A stretch of DNA of 19,089 nt from Nanobdellota archaeon (GTDB taxonomy: Archaea > Nanobdellota > Nanobdellia > SCGC-AAA011-G17 > GW2011-AR17): the NCBI GenBank assembly GCA_030018575.1, contig JASEIA010000017.1:1-19089 (forward strand). The letters run 5' to 3'. The position numbers and the translations under genes were made by a program. The notes under the pieces are model-generated. The model ran no database searches, was not told the DNA's origin, and worked only from the letters and a program-made list of their open reading frames with translations. Each line of letters starts with the position of its first letter. Within the stretch, counting starts at the first letter, position 1. Positions 11,348 to 17,772 of the stretch are shown here, one piece after another.

Positions 11348-13177
11348 ATGGTGGACTTCGGAAACGACTACTGGAGCAGCGGAAAAAAGCGCCTTGAAAA
11401 CGTTGACATAAGCGCGAGAGACATAGGCATTTCCATGGGAATCGGAGACCCCTGGACTTCTATAAAAACAGCTGTCACTGCAGGAGCTTCCCATGTTGAA
11501 TTAGGATTTATGGGAATGCAGAAAGGCTCATTGTCAAGTCCCACGAGCGTTACGCCTGAAATCATAGGCAAAAGCAAGAGGGAAGACATCAGGCAGTTCG
11601 CGAAAGTAAACAAGGTGACATTAAGCACTCACGCAACAGCAAATGTAATGGGATTTGCAGGCATGAGGGAAAACAGGTTTGACGAAGCAGCAGCAGCCCA
11701 GTCTGTTTACGAGGTAAAAAGGGCTATTGATTTCGCAGCAGACACTGCAGAAGGCGGGCCTGTTGTCATACACACAGGAGAATTTCCAAGGCCAATCTGC
11801 GAGGCTGGAAAAGACTTTCTTGCGCACAAGGATGAGCAGAAAAAGGCAATGTGGGGGCTTGTTGACAAGAACGGCCAAATGAAGGCAATGCTTTCAAGGG
11901 ATTATACAGTGCCTGTTGTTGACTGGGTGGAGAAAAATGGCATCAAGGAGCCGGCAAAGGACGAGAAAGGAAATTATCTTTACAAAAACATGAGCTATGA
12001 CGAATTTGTTGAAGAGGCAAAGAAAACAGGCGAAAAGCCTGAAAAGCTGTTCTTCAGCAAGTTCATGGAAAAGGAAAGATTAAGGGCTTCTGCAGAGAAA
12101 AAAAGATGGGAGACAATGGCTGATGAGTACAAGAAGCAGTATGAGATGGTAAAGAATATGCAGGACTCTGTTGCAGACCTTGCAAAAAAGGACAAAGAGG
12201 CTGCTGATTACGCTGCAATGAGGTATGCTGAGCAGGTGCATGTTGCGCCGCCGAAAGAGGACGCTAAGGAATACAGGAAGTTTTTGAACAATCCGCAGGA
12301 ATTCCTCGGAAAAGCAACAGACAAGATAAAGAAAGAAATCTCATACGCCTATGAAAACTCGGCAGCTGCAGGAAGGCAGGAAAGGGAAGTTGAGTTGGAG
12401 ATAGGGAACGAGGAAAAGGGCATTAAAGGCAGCATAAAAACCCTGAAGGACTTCGCACTGGAAAAGTCTGCAAGCAACATTGCAGAGCTTGGCATGTATG
12501 CTTACCAGGTTGAGAAGGACAAGAAGCTGAAAAAAGCTATGTTTATTGCGCCTGAAAACGTGTTTCCCGAGCAGTACGGAAGCCATCCGCAGGAATTGAG
12601 GGAAATAATAATTCAGTCAAGGGCTGAGATGGTAAAGAAGCTTGTGGCAAAAAAGGTTTCTGAAGACGAGGCAACGAAAATTGCGGCTGAGCACATAAAG
12701 GCAACCTTTGACATAGGGCATGCAAACACCTGGAAAAAGTATTTTCAGGGAAGCGATAAGGAATTCAAGGAATGGTTCATAAAGCAGTCAAGGCAATTGC
12801 TGCAGGAAGGCATCATAGGGCATGTCCACATTGCTGACAATTTCGGCTATTATGACGAGCATTTAACGCCTGGAGAAGGAAACGTGCCTATTGAGGAGTT
12901 CATGAAAGAGGTTGTGAAAGCAGGCCTGAAAGACAAGATGATTGTGGAGCCTGGTGCGCAGGGCGAGGGGGAAAGCATTTACGGCTCAATGTTCGGAGCC
13001 TGGGCAAAGGTTGCTTCATCGCCCATTTACAGGATTGGCAATGTTGACAGGAACTGGACAGATGTCTCAGGAAGCTATTTCGGTCAAACGCATACTCCGC
13101 GCTATATAACAGGCGGGTATTTGATTAATCCAAAGTCAGAAGAGGATAATTGGTGGTCAGGGACGCCGATAGAATAG
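11348..13177 (+). CDS. AP-endonuclease-2/xylose-isomerase-like TIM-barrel protein with a large helical insertion
   Basis: A 609-residue protein, about twice the usual length of the family. The barrel is split. The first part (about 20-150) carries STHATANVMGFAG (H95) and VVIHTGEFPRP (H142, E145). The second part (about 395-560) carries FIAPENVFPEQYG, ATFDIGHANTW (D and H of the metal site), GHVHIADNFGYYDEHL and IVEPGAQGEGES. These match the His/Asp/Glu metal ligands of endonuclease IV and sugar isomerases. Between them about 240 charged, lysine-rich, helical residues (about 155-395, e.g. ADEYKKQYEMVKNMQDSVAD) suggest a coiled coil. The aromatic C-terminus (RYITGGYLINP, NWWSGTPIE) is unusual. 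DNA repair or sugar isomerisation cannot be decided. ATG 11348 follows AGAGGAG. Confidence 0.78.
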   Translation: MVDFGNDYWSSGKKRLENVDISARDIGISMGIGDPWTSIKTAVTAGASHVELGFMGMQKGSLSSPTSVTPEIIGKSKREDIRQFAKVNKVTLSTHATANVMGFAGMRENRFDEAAAAQSVYEVKRAIDFAADTAEGGPVVIHTGEFPRPICEAGKDFLAHKDEQKKAMWGLVDKNGQMKAMLSRDYTVPVVDWVEKNGIKEPAKDEKGNYLYKNMSYDEFVEEAKKTGEKPEKLFFSKFMEKERLRASAEKKRWETMADEYKKQYEMVKNMQDSVADLAKKDKEAADYAAMRYAEQVHVAPPKEDAKEYRKFLNNPQEFLGKATDKIKKEISYAYENSAAAGRQEREVELEIGNEEKGIKGSIKTLKDFALEKSASNIAELGMYAYQVEKDKKLKKAMFIAPENVFPEQYGSHPQELREIIIQSRAEMVKKLVAKKVSEDEATKIAAEHIKATFDIGHANTWKKYFQGSDKEFKEWFIKQSRQLLQEGIIGHVHIADNFGYYDEHLTPGEGNVPIEEFMKEVVKAGLKDKMIVEPGAQGEGESIYGSMFGAWAKVASSPIYRIGNVDRNWTDVSGSYFGQTHTPRYITGGYLINPKSEEDNWWSGTPIE

Positions 13178-13203
13178 ATATAAATAGTCATAAATCAACA
13201 AAA

Positions 13204-13242
13204 ATGGAGGCGCGTGAGCCGCCTTTAAAGGAGGAAAGATGA
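13204..13242 (+). CDS. Possible 12-residue leader ORF before the MNT-HEPN fusion
   Basis: ATG 13204 begins MEAREPPLKEER and ends at TGA 13240-13242, which overlaps the ATG of the next gene (ATGA). ATATAAAT at 13178-13185 is centred about 25 bases upstream. The ribosome binding site of the main gene (GGAGG, 13229-13233) lies inside it, and AGGCG/CGCCT (about 13208-13224) can form a small hairpin. Coupled translation is possible, but so is chance. Confidence 0.3.
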   Translation: MEAREPPLKEER

Positions 13243-14039
13243 AATTCAAAGTCCAAAAAAAAGAGAAAAAGAAGATACCTTATCCTGAAGCGGAATTCGC
13301 ACTGGCGCAGAAGTTCTCAGGAAGGGTATGGAAGGAATTCGGCGACTTCATAAAAGCCATAGTCCTGTTCGGCTCTGCGACGCAGGAAGGAAAAGAGAGA
13401 AAAGATGTTGATATTTTAATAATCTTAGACGACGTAAGAATGAAGTTCTCTGAAGAGATAGTGCAGACATACAGGATTATACTTGAGAAGATTGTAGCGG
13501 ACACTGACAAGAAAAAGCTGCACATTCAGTCAATGAAGTTCACAAGCTTTTGGGAGTATGTGAGGGTTGGGGACCCTGTTGCAATAAACATACTGCGCTA
13601 TGGGATTGCATTGGTTGACACCGGCTTTTTTGACCCCTTGCAGGCATTATTGGACGAGGGAAGGATAAGGCCTTCAAAGGAGGCAATTTACACTTATTTT
13701 GTAATGGCTCCTGCTGCGCTGGCAAAGTCAAAGAACATGATGCTTTCTGCAACAGTTGACTTGTACTGGGCTGTGATTGACTCTGCGCATGCTGCACTGA
13801 TGAAGTACGGCGAAGTGCCTCCTGCCCCTGACCTTGTTGCTGACATGATGGAAAAAACGCTCATTCCAAAAAGGCACGTAAGCCAGAAAGCAGCCAACAC
13901 AATGAGGGCTTTCTACAAGCTGTTCAAGGAAATAACAAACAGGACAAAGCCCGAGGTTACAGGCGAGGAATACAGCAAGTACAGGAGAATGGCTGAAGAG
14001 TTTGTTGAGGAAATTAAGAAGTACATAGAGAAGGCTTAA
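13239..14039 (+). CDS. Single-chain MNT nucleotidyltransferase-HEPN fusion
   Basis: A 266-residue protein. The MNT domain is at about 25-120, with FGSATQEGKERKDVDILII (G45/S46, D56/D58). A HEPN-like helical domain follows at about 140-266 (YFVMAPAALAKSKNMMLSAT, LYWAVIDSAHAALMKYGE, closing with FVEEIKKYIEKA). No Rx4-6H motif is visible in the HEPN part; the stretch after NRTKPEVTG has neither a suitably spaced H nor the Rx4Y seen in neighbours, so the domain is probably not a nuclease. There is no winged helix in front, unlike the other five MNT proteins here. The start is fixed by GGAGG at 13229-13233. It converges on the next MNT gene with 9 bases between stops. Confidence 0.78.
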   Translation: MKFKVQKKEKKKIPYPEAEFALAQKFSGRVWKEFGDFIKAIVLFGSATQEGKERKDVDILIILDDVRMKFSEEIVQTYRIILEKIVADTDKKKLHIQSMKFTSFWEYVRVGDPVAINILRYGIALVDTGFFDPLQALLDEGRIRPSKEAIYTYFVMAPAALAKSKNMMLSATVDLYWAVIDSAHAALMKYGEVPPAPDLVADMMEKTLIPKRHVSQKAANTMRAFYKLFKEITNRTKPEVTGEEYSKYRRMAEEFVEEIKKYIEKA

Positions 14040-14048
14040 TTTCTTTTT

Positions 14049-14567
14049 TTATATTTTTAATTCCCCTGAAATCACTATCCCATTATAGATGTTCTGCAAA
14101 AGCCCTTTTGAAAGCTTGTTTAAGTCTTCCTCAAATAAGAGATGTATCTTGTGCCCTAATTTTGTTTCAATATCGTATAAGCCAACCAGCTTGTATTTTG
14201 CCTGGACAAAGATGTCAATGTCGCTTTTCGGGTGGTAAGTGCCCTTCCCCATCGAGCCATAGAGAACCATTACTTTCGGATTGAGCTCTGTTTCAAGGCG
14301 CTCTATAATTCCTGACTCAAAAAGCTTTTCCATTATGGCATGGCTTTTTTCATACCTGTAAAAGCGCGAATCCCTGTTTGCCTCATAATAAGGGAAGCCC
14401 CCTCTCTTTTTCTTGCGGAGAACAAGCCCTTGCTTTGTAAATTTTTTAAGGTATTTCATCACTGTTTTTGTGTCTGCGCCAGCCTCTCTCCCAATTTCTC
14501 TTATATGAAACTGCCCCATCAAGTTATAGAAGAATAATTCAAGAATCTTCTGTTCATGTGAATTCAT
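14049..14567 (-). CDS. Winged-helix MNT nucleotidyltransferase at the end of the minus-strand group
   Basis: A 172-residue protein. A short winged helix is at about 5-62 (HIREIGREAGADTKTVMKYL, KKFTKQGLVLRKKKRGG), and the nucleotidyltransferase signature is YGSMGKGTYHPKSDIDIFV with G104/S105 and D116/D118. The likely partner is the HEPN gene just upstream (14669-15106), or the earlier HEPN of the same group. It has its own leaderless promoter: TTATAA (14591-14596) is centred 26.5 bases from ATG 14567. Two copies of TGTAGGA-N6-TCCWACR flank and follow that promoter, the probable sites of its winged helix. Confidence 0.82.
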   Translation of the reverse strand: MNSHEQKILELFFYNLMGQFHIREIGREAGADTKTVMKYLKKFTKQGLVLRKKKRGGFPYYEANRDSRFYRYEKSHAIMEKLFESGIIERLETELNPKVMVLYGSMGKGTYHPKSDIDIFVQAKYKLVGLYDIETKLGHKIHLLFEEDLNKLSKGLLQNIYNGIVISGELKI

Positions 14568-14569
14568 AA

Positions 14570-14596
14570 TGTAGGAATAATCTCCAACATTTATAA
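14570..14596 (-). promoter_or_regulatory. TATA box and operator copy 1 of the MNT gene at 14567
   Basis: TGTAGGA (14570-14576) and TCCAACA (14583-14589) form an inverted repeat with a 6-base spacer just before the start codon. TTATAA at 14591-14596 is the TATA box, centred 26.5 bases from ATG 14567. A protein bound here would cover the transcription start. Confidence 0.6.
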
Positions 14597-14639
14597 GTGT
14601 TGCGGAAGCGAAATTAAGCTAAGTTTTCTTTTTAATTAT

Positions 14640-14667
14640 TGTAGGAAACATATCCTACGATGTAGGC
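14640..14667 (-). promoter_or_regulatory. Operator copy 2, with a third half-site
   Basis: TGTAGGA (14640-14646) and TCCTACG (14653-14659) repeat the operator of 14570-14589 with the same 6-base spacer, exactly 70 bases away. TGTAGGC (14661-14667) adds a third half-site. It lies directly behind the stop codon of the HEPN gene at 14669. Confidence 0.6.
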
Positions 14668-14668
14668 A

Positions 14669-15106
14669 TTACAATAAAAGCCGGCTGAGATATTCCTTCA
14701 ATGCCCTTATAGTAAGGCTTATTATCAGCTTATTGCCCTCCCAAATATTTGAAGTTATCATCAAGCCCCTGTAGCCAATGTCATTTCTCGCGCCTTTCAG
14801 CTCAAGAAGATAATCAAAATCAATTGCAATATCCTCTTTTTCACGTATATAGGCAAACATGCATTCATGGTCCAGCGCATTCCATCCTTCGGCAGCAAGT
14901 ATCGCGGTGCAAAGCTCCTTTATTATCTCGTAATGCCCTTCAAGATATAATGATGGATATTTCCCGGCAAGGTTTGCTTCCTTCCAGAATTGCTCCCTGT
15001 GCCCTGCAAGCGCTAAAAGGTCTTTTGCCCGCACTCTATCTTTTATTCCTGTTTTTATCAGCGTCTTTTGGTAAATACACTCATCAAATTGCTTATGTTT
15101 TTTCAT
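14669..15106 (-). CDS. Second HEPN-like protein of the minus-strand operon (RNDIGY motif)
   Basis: A 145-residue, largely helical protein. The HEPN pattern is the helix pair GHYEIIKELCTAILAAEGWN (57-76) and the motif LKGARNDIGYRG (103-114), where R107 is followed after four residues by Y112 in place of histidine. The arginine-asparagine pair (RN) is typical of HepT-like HEPNs. The start is ATG 15106, whose ATGA overlaps the stop of the upstream HEPN gene; ATG 15112 two codons earlier is the alternative. Translational coupling makes it part of an MNT-HEPN-HEPN transcript. A downstream MNT gene with its own promoter may be its antitoxin. Confidence 0.68.
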   Translation of the reverse strand: MKKHKQFDECIYQKTLIKTGIKDRVRAKDLLALAGHREQFWKEANLAGKYPSLYLEGHYEIIKELCTAILAAEGWNALDHECMFAYIREKEDIAIDFDYLLELKGARNDIGYRGLMITSNIWEGNKLIISLTIRALKEYLSRLLL

Positions 15107-15720
15107 ACGCATCCCACCCTCTTCTCTTTTATTTCTTCCACTATCACTTTTGCTCTCTCAATAAACTTCATGGTTTCAAAGAACAATTCGTGCATTCTCG
15201 TTCGGGCATAGCTTGTTTCAGTGCCATACTGAAATCTTTCACGCAATTCAACAATTGAAGGCTCATCCATGTCTCCTGCATTTGAGGAAATATACGAAAT
15301 GTCCTGCTCTTTCAGATTCAGCTTTCCTTCTTCGATTAAATTCATTACAGCAGCAAACGTGCATTCCTGGTTCCTGCTTTCATAGCCAAGTAAGCTATAG
15401 TGAAAGACATAAGTAATTATACACTGAATAGTGTTATGTCTTTCAGATATACCTAATGGAATTGTATAAAAATAAATGTCATTAGGTATAAGTATTGCAA
15501 CAAGGCAATGGTAATGTGCATAGAATGAAGCATTTACAACCCAGTCTGAAAATCCGCCTTTAATCAGGTAATCCATTACATTGAGATTATGCCCTGCCTT
15601 GCTTAAATGAGCCTGCGCAATATTATAATCCGGGCTTATAATCTTAAGCCCCCTGTGCTTCTCCCCTTCTGTTGATGCTTTTTTCAGGCACCATTCCACC
15701 TTATTCCCTGAATGCCCCAT
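15103..15720 (-). CDS. HEPN protein carrying an in-frame palindromic insertion
   Basis: A 205-residue HEPN protein. It begins MGHSGNKVEWCLKKAS, then KHRGLKIISPDYNIAQAHLS, the helix FSDWVVNASFYAHYHCLVAIL (57-77) and, after an interruption, LGYESRNQECTFAAVMNLIE (111-130). Related HEPNs run straight from the YH helix into the GYxS segment (compare 4101-4610, ALALALDRGYSS), so residues about 78-110 are extra. They are coded by a DNA block of two perfect hairpins. The motif position reads RERFQY (R160, Y165), Rx4Y without the histidine. It overlaps the MNT gene by 20 bases and is coupled to the next HEPN by ATGA. Function after the insertion is doubtful. Confidence 0.75.
   Translation of the reverse strand: MGHSGNKVEWCLKKASTEGEKHRGLKIISPDYNIAQAHLSKAGHNLNVMDYLIKGGFSDWVVNASFYAHYHCLVAILIPNDIYFYTIPLGISERHNTIQCIITYVFHYSLLGYESRNQECTFAAVMNLIEEGKLNLKEQDISYISSNAGDMDEPSIVELRERFQYGTETSYARTRMHELFFETMKFIERAKVIVEEIKEKRVGCV
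15401..15490. repeat. Two-hairpin palindromic element inserted in frame in a HEPN gene
   Basis: TGAAAGACATAA (15401-15412) pairs perfectly with TTATGTCTTTCA (15434-15445), with ACACT/AGTGT (15421-15425/15430-15434) inside. Two bases later TATACCTAATG (15448-15458) pairs perfectly with CATTAGGTATA (15480-15490). The block keeps the reading frame and adds about 30 residues between two conserved HEPN segments. No second copy was seen in the window. Confidence 0.65.
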
Positions 15721-16312
15721 ACGAATCTTTTATGGCGTTTACAACCACATCCTGCCCCCACAGGATATTTCCCTTTTCCAGAATTTCCAAGGCAACAGCG
15801 TCCTTTTTTGCAAAGTTCTTGGTCAAGTCTTCCTTTGACATTACAACAGCGTGTATGTGCTTTGGCTTCTTGTTTTGCAGCTCGCTGAGCCCATTCCTGA
15901 AAAATGCATAGCCCTCCTGCTCAACAACAGCCATTATGTCAATGTCTTCTGCATTTTCGCCTTTTTCAAGCACAGAGCCGTAAAGTATTAATGCAGATGC
16001 GCGATTCCTCAGCATCCCAAAATCCTTCGCCTGCACCCTTGCATAAGCTGATTTTAATTCCTCAAACAATGAAAGCTCAGTTGCTTTCCTTGCAAAATCC
16101 GAATTGAAGTTTATATGATAGAATATGGAATTGCCTATCTTTTCAGGCTCCAATATTCCTTCTGACTCCATTGATTTTAGCATTTTGTATGCGCCTCTCG
16201 GGCTTAGCTTAAGCTGCCTTGCAACCTGGTTTATGCTGAATTTTTCTGAAAAGCGCCTCGCAAGGAGCCTTAAAAGCCTCATCCTGGTTTTAGTTATTCC
16301 ATTATATACCAT
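15701..16312 (-). CDS. Winged-helix MNT nucleotidyltransferase, first gene of the MNT-HEPN-HEPN operon
   Basis: A 203-residue protein. The winged helix is at about 8-68 (FSINQVARQLKLSPRGAYKM), and the signature is YGSVLEKGENAEDIDIMAV with G112/S113 and D123/D125, so catalysis looks intact. A C-terminal part (PKHIHAVVMSKEDLTKNFAK) resembles the same region of the MNT at 9948. It should modify the HEPN coded next (20-base overlap). ATG 16312 lies 28 bases from the centre of TTTATATA (16337-16344), a leaderless arrangement, and three AGTATAT half-sites cover the promoter. Confidence 0.82.
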   Translation of the reverse strand: MVYNGITKTRMRLLRLLARRFSEKFSINQVARQLKLSPRGAYKMLKSMESEGILEPEKIGNSIFYHINFNSDFARKATELSLFEELKSAYARVQAKDFGMLRNRASALILYGSVLEKGENAEDIDIMAVVEQEGYAFFRNGLSELQNKKPKHIHAVVMSKEDLTKNFAKKDAVALEILEKGNILWGQDVVVNAIKDSYGAFRE

Positions 16313-16313
16313 A

Positions 16314-16344
16314 AGTATATGAATATATACTAAAAGTATATAAA
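16314..16344 (-). promoter_or_regulatory. Promoter and three-half-site operator of the MNT gene at 16312
   Basis: AGTATAT (16314-16320), ATATACT (16325-16331) and AGTATAT (16335-16341) alternate in orientation with spacers of 4 and 3. The last overlaps the minus-strand TATA box TTTATATA (16337-16344). The whole block fits in the 34 bases between the MNT start and the previous gene's stop. Confidence 0.55.
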
Positions 16345-16346
16345 TG

Positions 16347-16724
16347 TTACTGGCGCCTCCTTTCTTTGATTATATCCAACAAGCTTGTTTTCTTGCTGTA
16401 ATCGTACTCAAAGGAATCCTTGATTTCAATCCCTAATCCTTTAAAGGAAAACTCATTGCGCATCCTCAGGCTTGTTTCCTCTTCTCTTAGTTGTAATTTG
16501 TATGTTTCTATTTCAATCGGCTTCTGTACCAAAGGCTGATGTGGCGGAATATAAGCAGGCAATTCCATTCTTGTTATTCTCACTTCAGGCTCAGGCGGCC
16601 CGCGGTAGTAAGGAGAGCCTTTTCCAAAGCCGTAAGGCCCGCAGTCGAAGTTTCCAGAGCTTCCCAAAGAGCTGCCCTTGAACCCCGCATTCCCGATGCT
16701 TGTGAATAAAACCGCAAAGCTCAT
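16347..16724 (-). CDS. Unknown protein, last gene of a five-gene operon, Gly/Ser-rich start
   Basis: A 125-residue protein that I do not recognise. It starts MSFAVLFTSIGNAGFKGSSL, passes a Gly/Tyr/Pro stretch (FDCGPYGFGKGSPYYRGPP) and ends in a charged helical part (KTSLLDIIKERRRQ). The short low-complexity start resembles the middle of the second gene of the operon (SSFGNAG). ATG 16724 forms an ATGA overlap with the stop of the gene before it; ATG 16730 is the alternative. No signal peptide or clear membrane helix. Confidence 0.6.
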   Translation of the reverse strand: MSFAVLFTSIGNAGFKGSSLGSSGNFDCGPYGFGKGSPYYRGPPEPEVRITRMELPAYIPPHQPLVQKPIEIETYKLQLREEETSLRMRNEFSFKGLGIEIKDSFEYDYSKKTSLLDIIKERRRQ

Positions 16725-17110
16725 TTCCATAGGAATGACTTCTCCTCTTTCTCTTCTTCCACTTTCAAATGCTCTATTCTTTCATAATCCTTCTTGGGCG
16801 CATAGGGATTCTTTTGCACGTAGGAGTTTTCAGTGTCGTAACAAACACTTTTAACATATTCTTCCCGCTCTTCTTCATTCTGGAAAACAGTTTTCTTGAC
16901 TTTATTCTCAATACCAGTGTTGTTCTCTTCCAAAAGCCCTGTAAGCTCTTCTTTCTTCAAAGGCAGGGTATCTTCTAAAAGAAAAGAAAAAAGCTTGAAA
17001 GGCAAAGCTTTGGGCTCCTGTGAAAAAAGAGGAGGCTGCAATTCCGAAAATTCATTCTCTTCAGGGGTAATTTCTTGAAGAATTGCAGGCGCTAAAGCTA
17101 TTGCTTCCAT
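16721..17110 (-). CDS. Unknown acidic protein, fourth gene of the five-gene operon
   Basis: A 129-residue protein without a recognised domain. It starts MEAIALAPAILQEITPEENE, and is strongly charged throughout (LLEDTLPLKKEELTGLLEEN, then EEEREEYVKSVCYDTENSY and a closing HLKVEEEKEEKSF). The composition suggests a helical or disordered scaffold or adaptor. It follows the previous gene after 11 bases and is coupled to the last gene by ATGA. The two cysteine-poor, lysine/glutamate-rich halves give no catalytic hint. Confidence 0.6.
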   Translation of the reverse strand: MEAIALAPAILQEITPEENEFSELQPPLFSQEPKALPFKLFSFLLEDTLPLKKEELTGLLEENNTGIENKVKKTVFQNEEEREEYVKSVCYDTENSYVQKNPYAPKKDYERIEHLKVEEEKEEKSFLWK

Positions 17111-17121
17111 TTTGGCAATTT

Positions 17122-17478
17122 CTATTGCTGTGGAAACTCAGCTATCTTCTTTAGCATTTGAAGAAGAGACTGCTGTTCATCGGTTTTGGTGCGGATAACC
17201 ACTATGATATTCTCAGAACCGAAGAAGATATCCAGGTCATATTTTTCATTGCGTGTATTTTCAATGATATCTGATAAGTCCTTCAGCCCGTCCCCTTGTT
17301 TCATGGTAGAGAACAAGCCCTGATTATCCTCAAAGCCGTAAAATGTTGCAGTCTTTTCAAGCTCTAAAGCAGACAGGAAAGCAGGAAACGTTTCCAGAAA
17401 AGCAATATTCTTCTTAAAAGTAAACGAAACCCTGCCTTCTTCTTTGCCAAGTCCCAAAAGCTTTAGTTTTTTAGTCAT
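17122..17478 (-). CDS. Unknown small alpha/beta protein, third gene of the five-gene operon
   Basis: A 118-residue protein from ATG 17478 (MTKKLKLLGLGKEEGRVSFT). It has alternating strands and helices: KNIAFLETFPAFLSALELEK, KYDLDIFFGSENIIVVIRTK, and a closing helix QQSLLQMLKKIAEF. This is the only member of the operon that looks like an ordinary globular domain. The longer frame from 17505 would start inside the previous gene; ATG 17478 overlaps that gene's stop by 8 bases. No family is recognised; a chaperone-like or immunity-like fold is only a thought. Confidence 0.62.
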   Translation of the reverse strand: MTKKLKLLGLGKEEGRVSFTFKKNIAFLETFPAFLSALELEKTATFYGFEDNQGLFSTMKQGDGLKDLSDIIENTRNEKYDLDIFFGSENIIVVIRTKTDEQQSLLQMLKKIAEFPQQ

Positions 17479-17770
17479 TTTCCCACGGAAGACGCAGCTT
17501 TCCATAGCCAGGTATGTTAAGTGTGGTATGCCCGCCGTATATATTATCGTATCTGTCTATTTTAAATGTATCGTGGACATCTCCGCCAAGCCCTGTAAGG
17601 TTCCCGTAAGGGATAACGCCGCCGTTATAGGACACCCTGTCTCCCGACAACTGGCCGGCATTTCCAAAGCTGCTTCTTCCCCCGCTTCCAAAGCTGCTTG
17701 AGTAAAGCACTGAATAGCTTTCGAGGCTGATGCAAGGTTCTTCAAGTATTGTTTCTGTGAGTGACTTCAT
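17471..17770 (-). CDS. Unknown Gly/Ser-rich protein, second gene of the five-gene operon
   Basis: A 99-residue protein from ATG 17770 (MKSLTETILEEPCISLESYS). The middle is rich in glycine, serine and asparagine (SSSFGSGGRSSFGNAGQLSG, YNGGVIPYGNLTGLGGDV), and the end reads KIDRYDNIYGGHTTLNIPGY and LRLPWEND. Glycine-rich beta structure is likely. ATG follows the first gene's TGA after two bases, with a GAGGGGG purine run before it; the longer frame from 17812 reads through the first gene. No signal peptide, no recognised family. Confidence 0.6.
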   Translation of the reverse strand: MKSLTETILEEPCISLESYSVLYSSSFGSGGRSSFGNAGQLSGDRVSYNGGVIPYGNLTGLGGDVHDTFKIDRYDNIYGGHTTLNIPGYGKLRLPWEND

Positions 17771-17772
17771 TT

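Noticed and set aside
15401..15490. CRISPR repeat or archaeal intron
   Set aside because: There is only one copy, no spacer array, and no clear bulge-helix-bulge at the borders. The reading frame passes through without a stop, so splicing is not needed.
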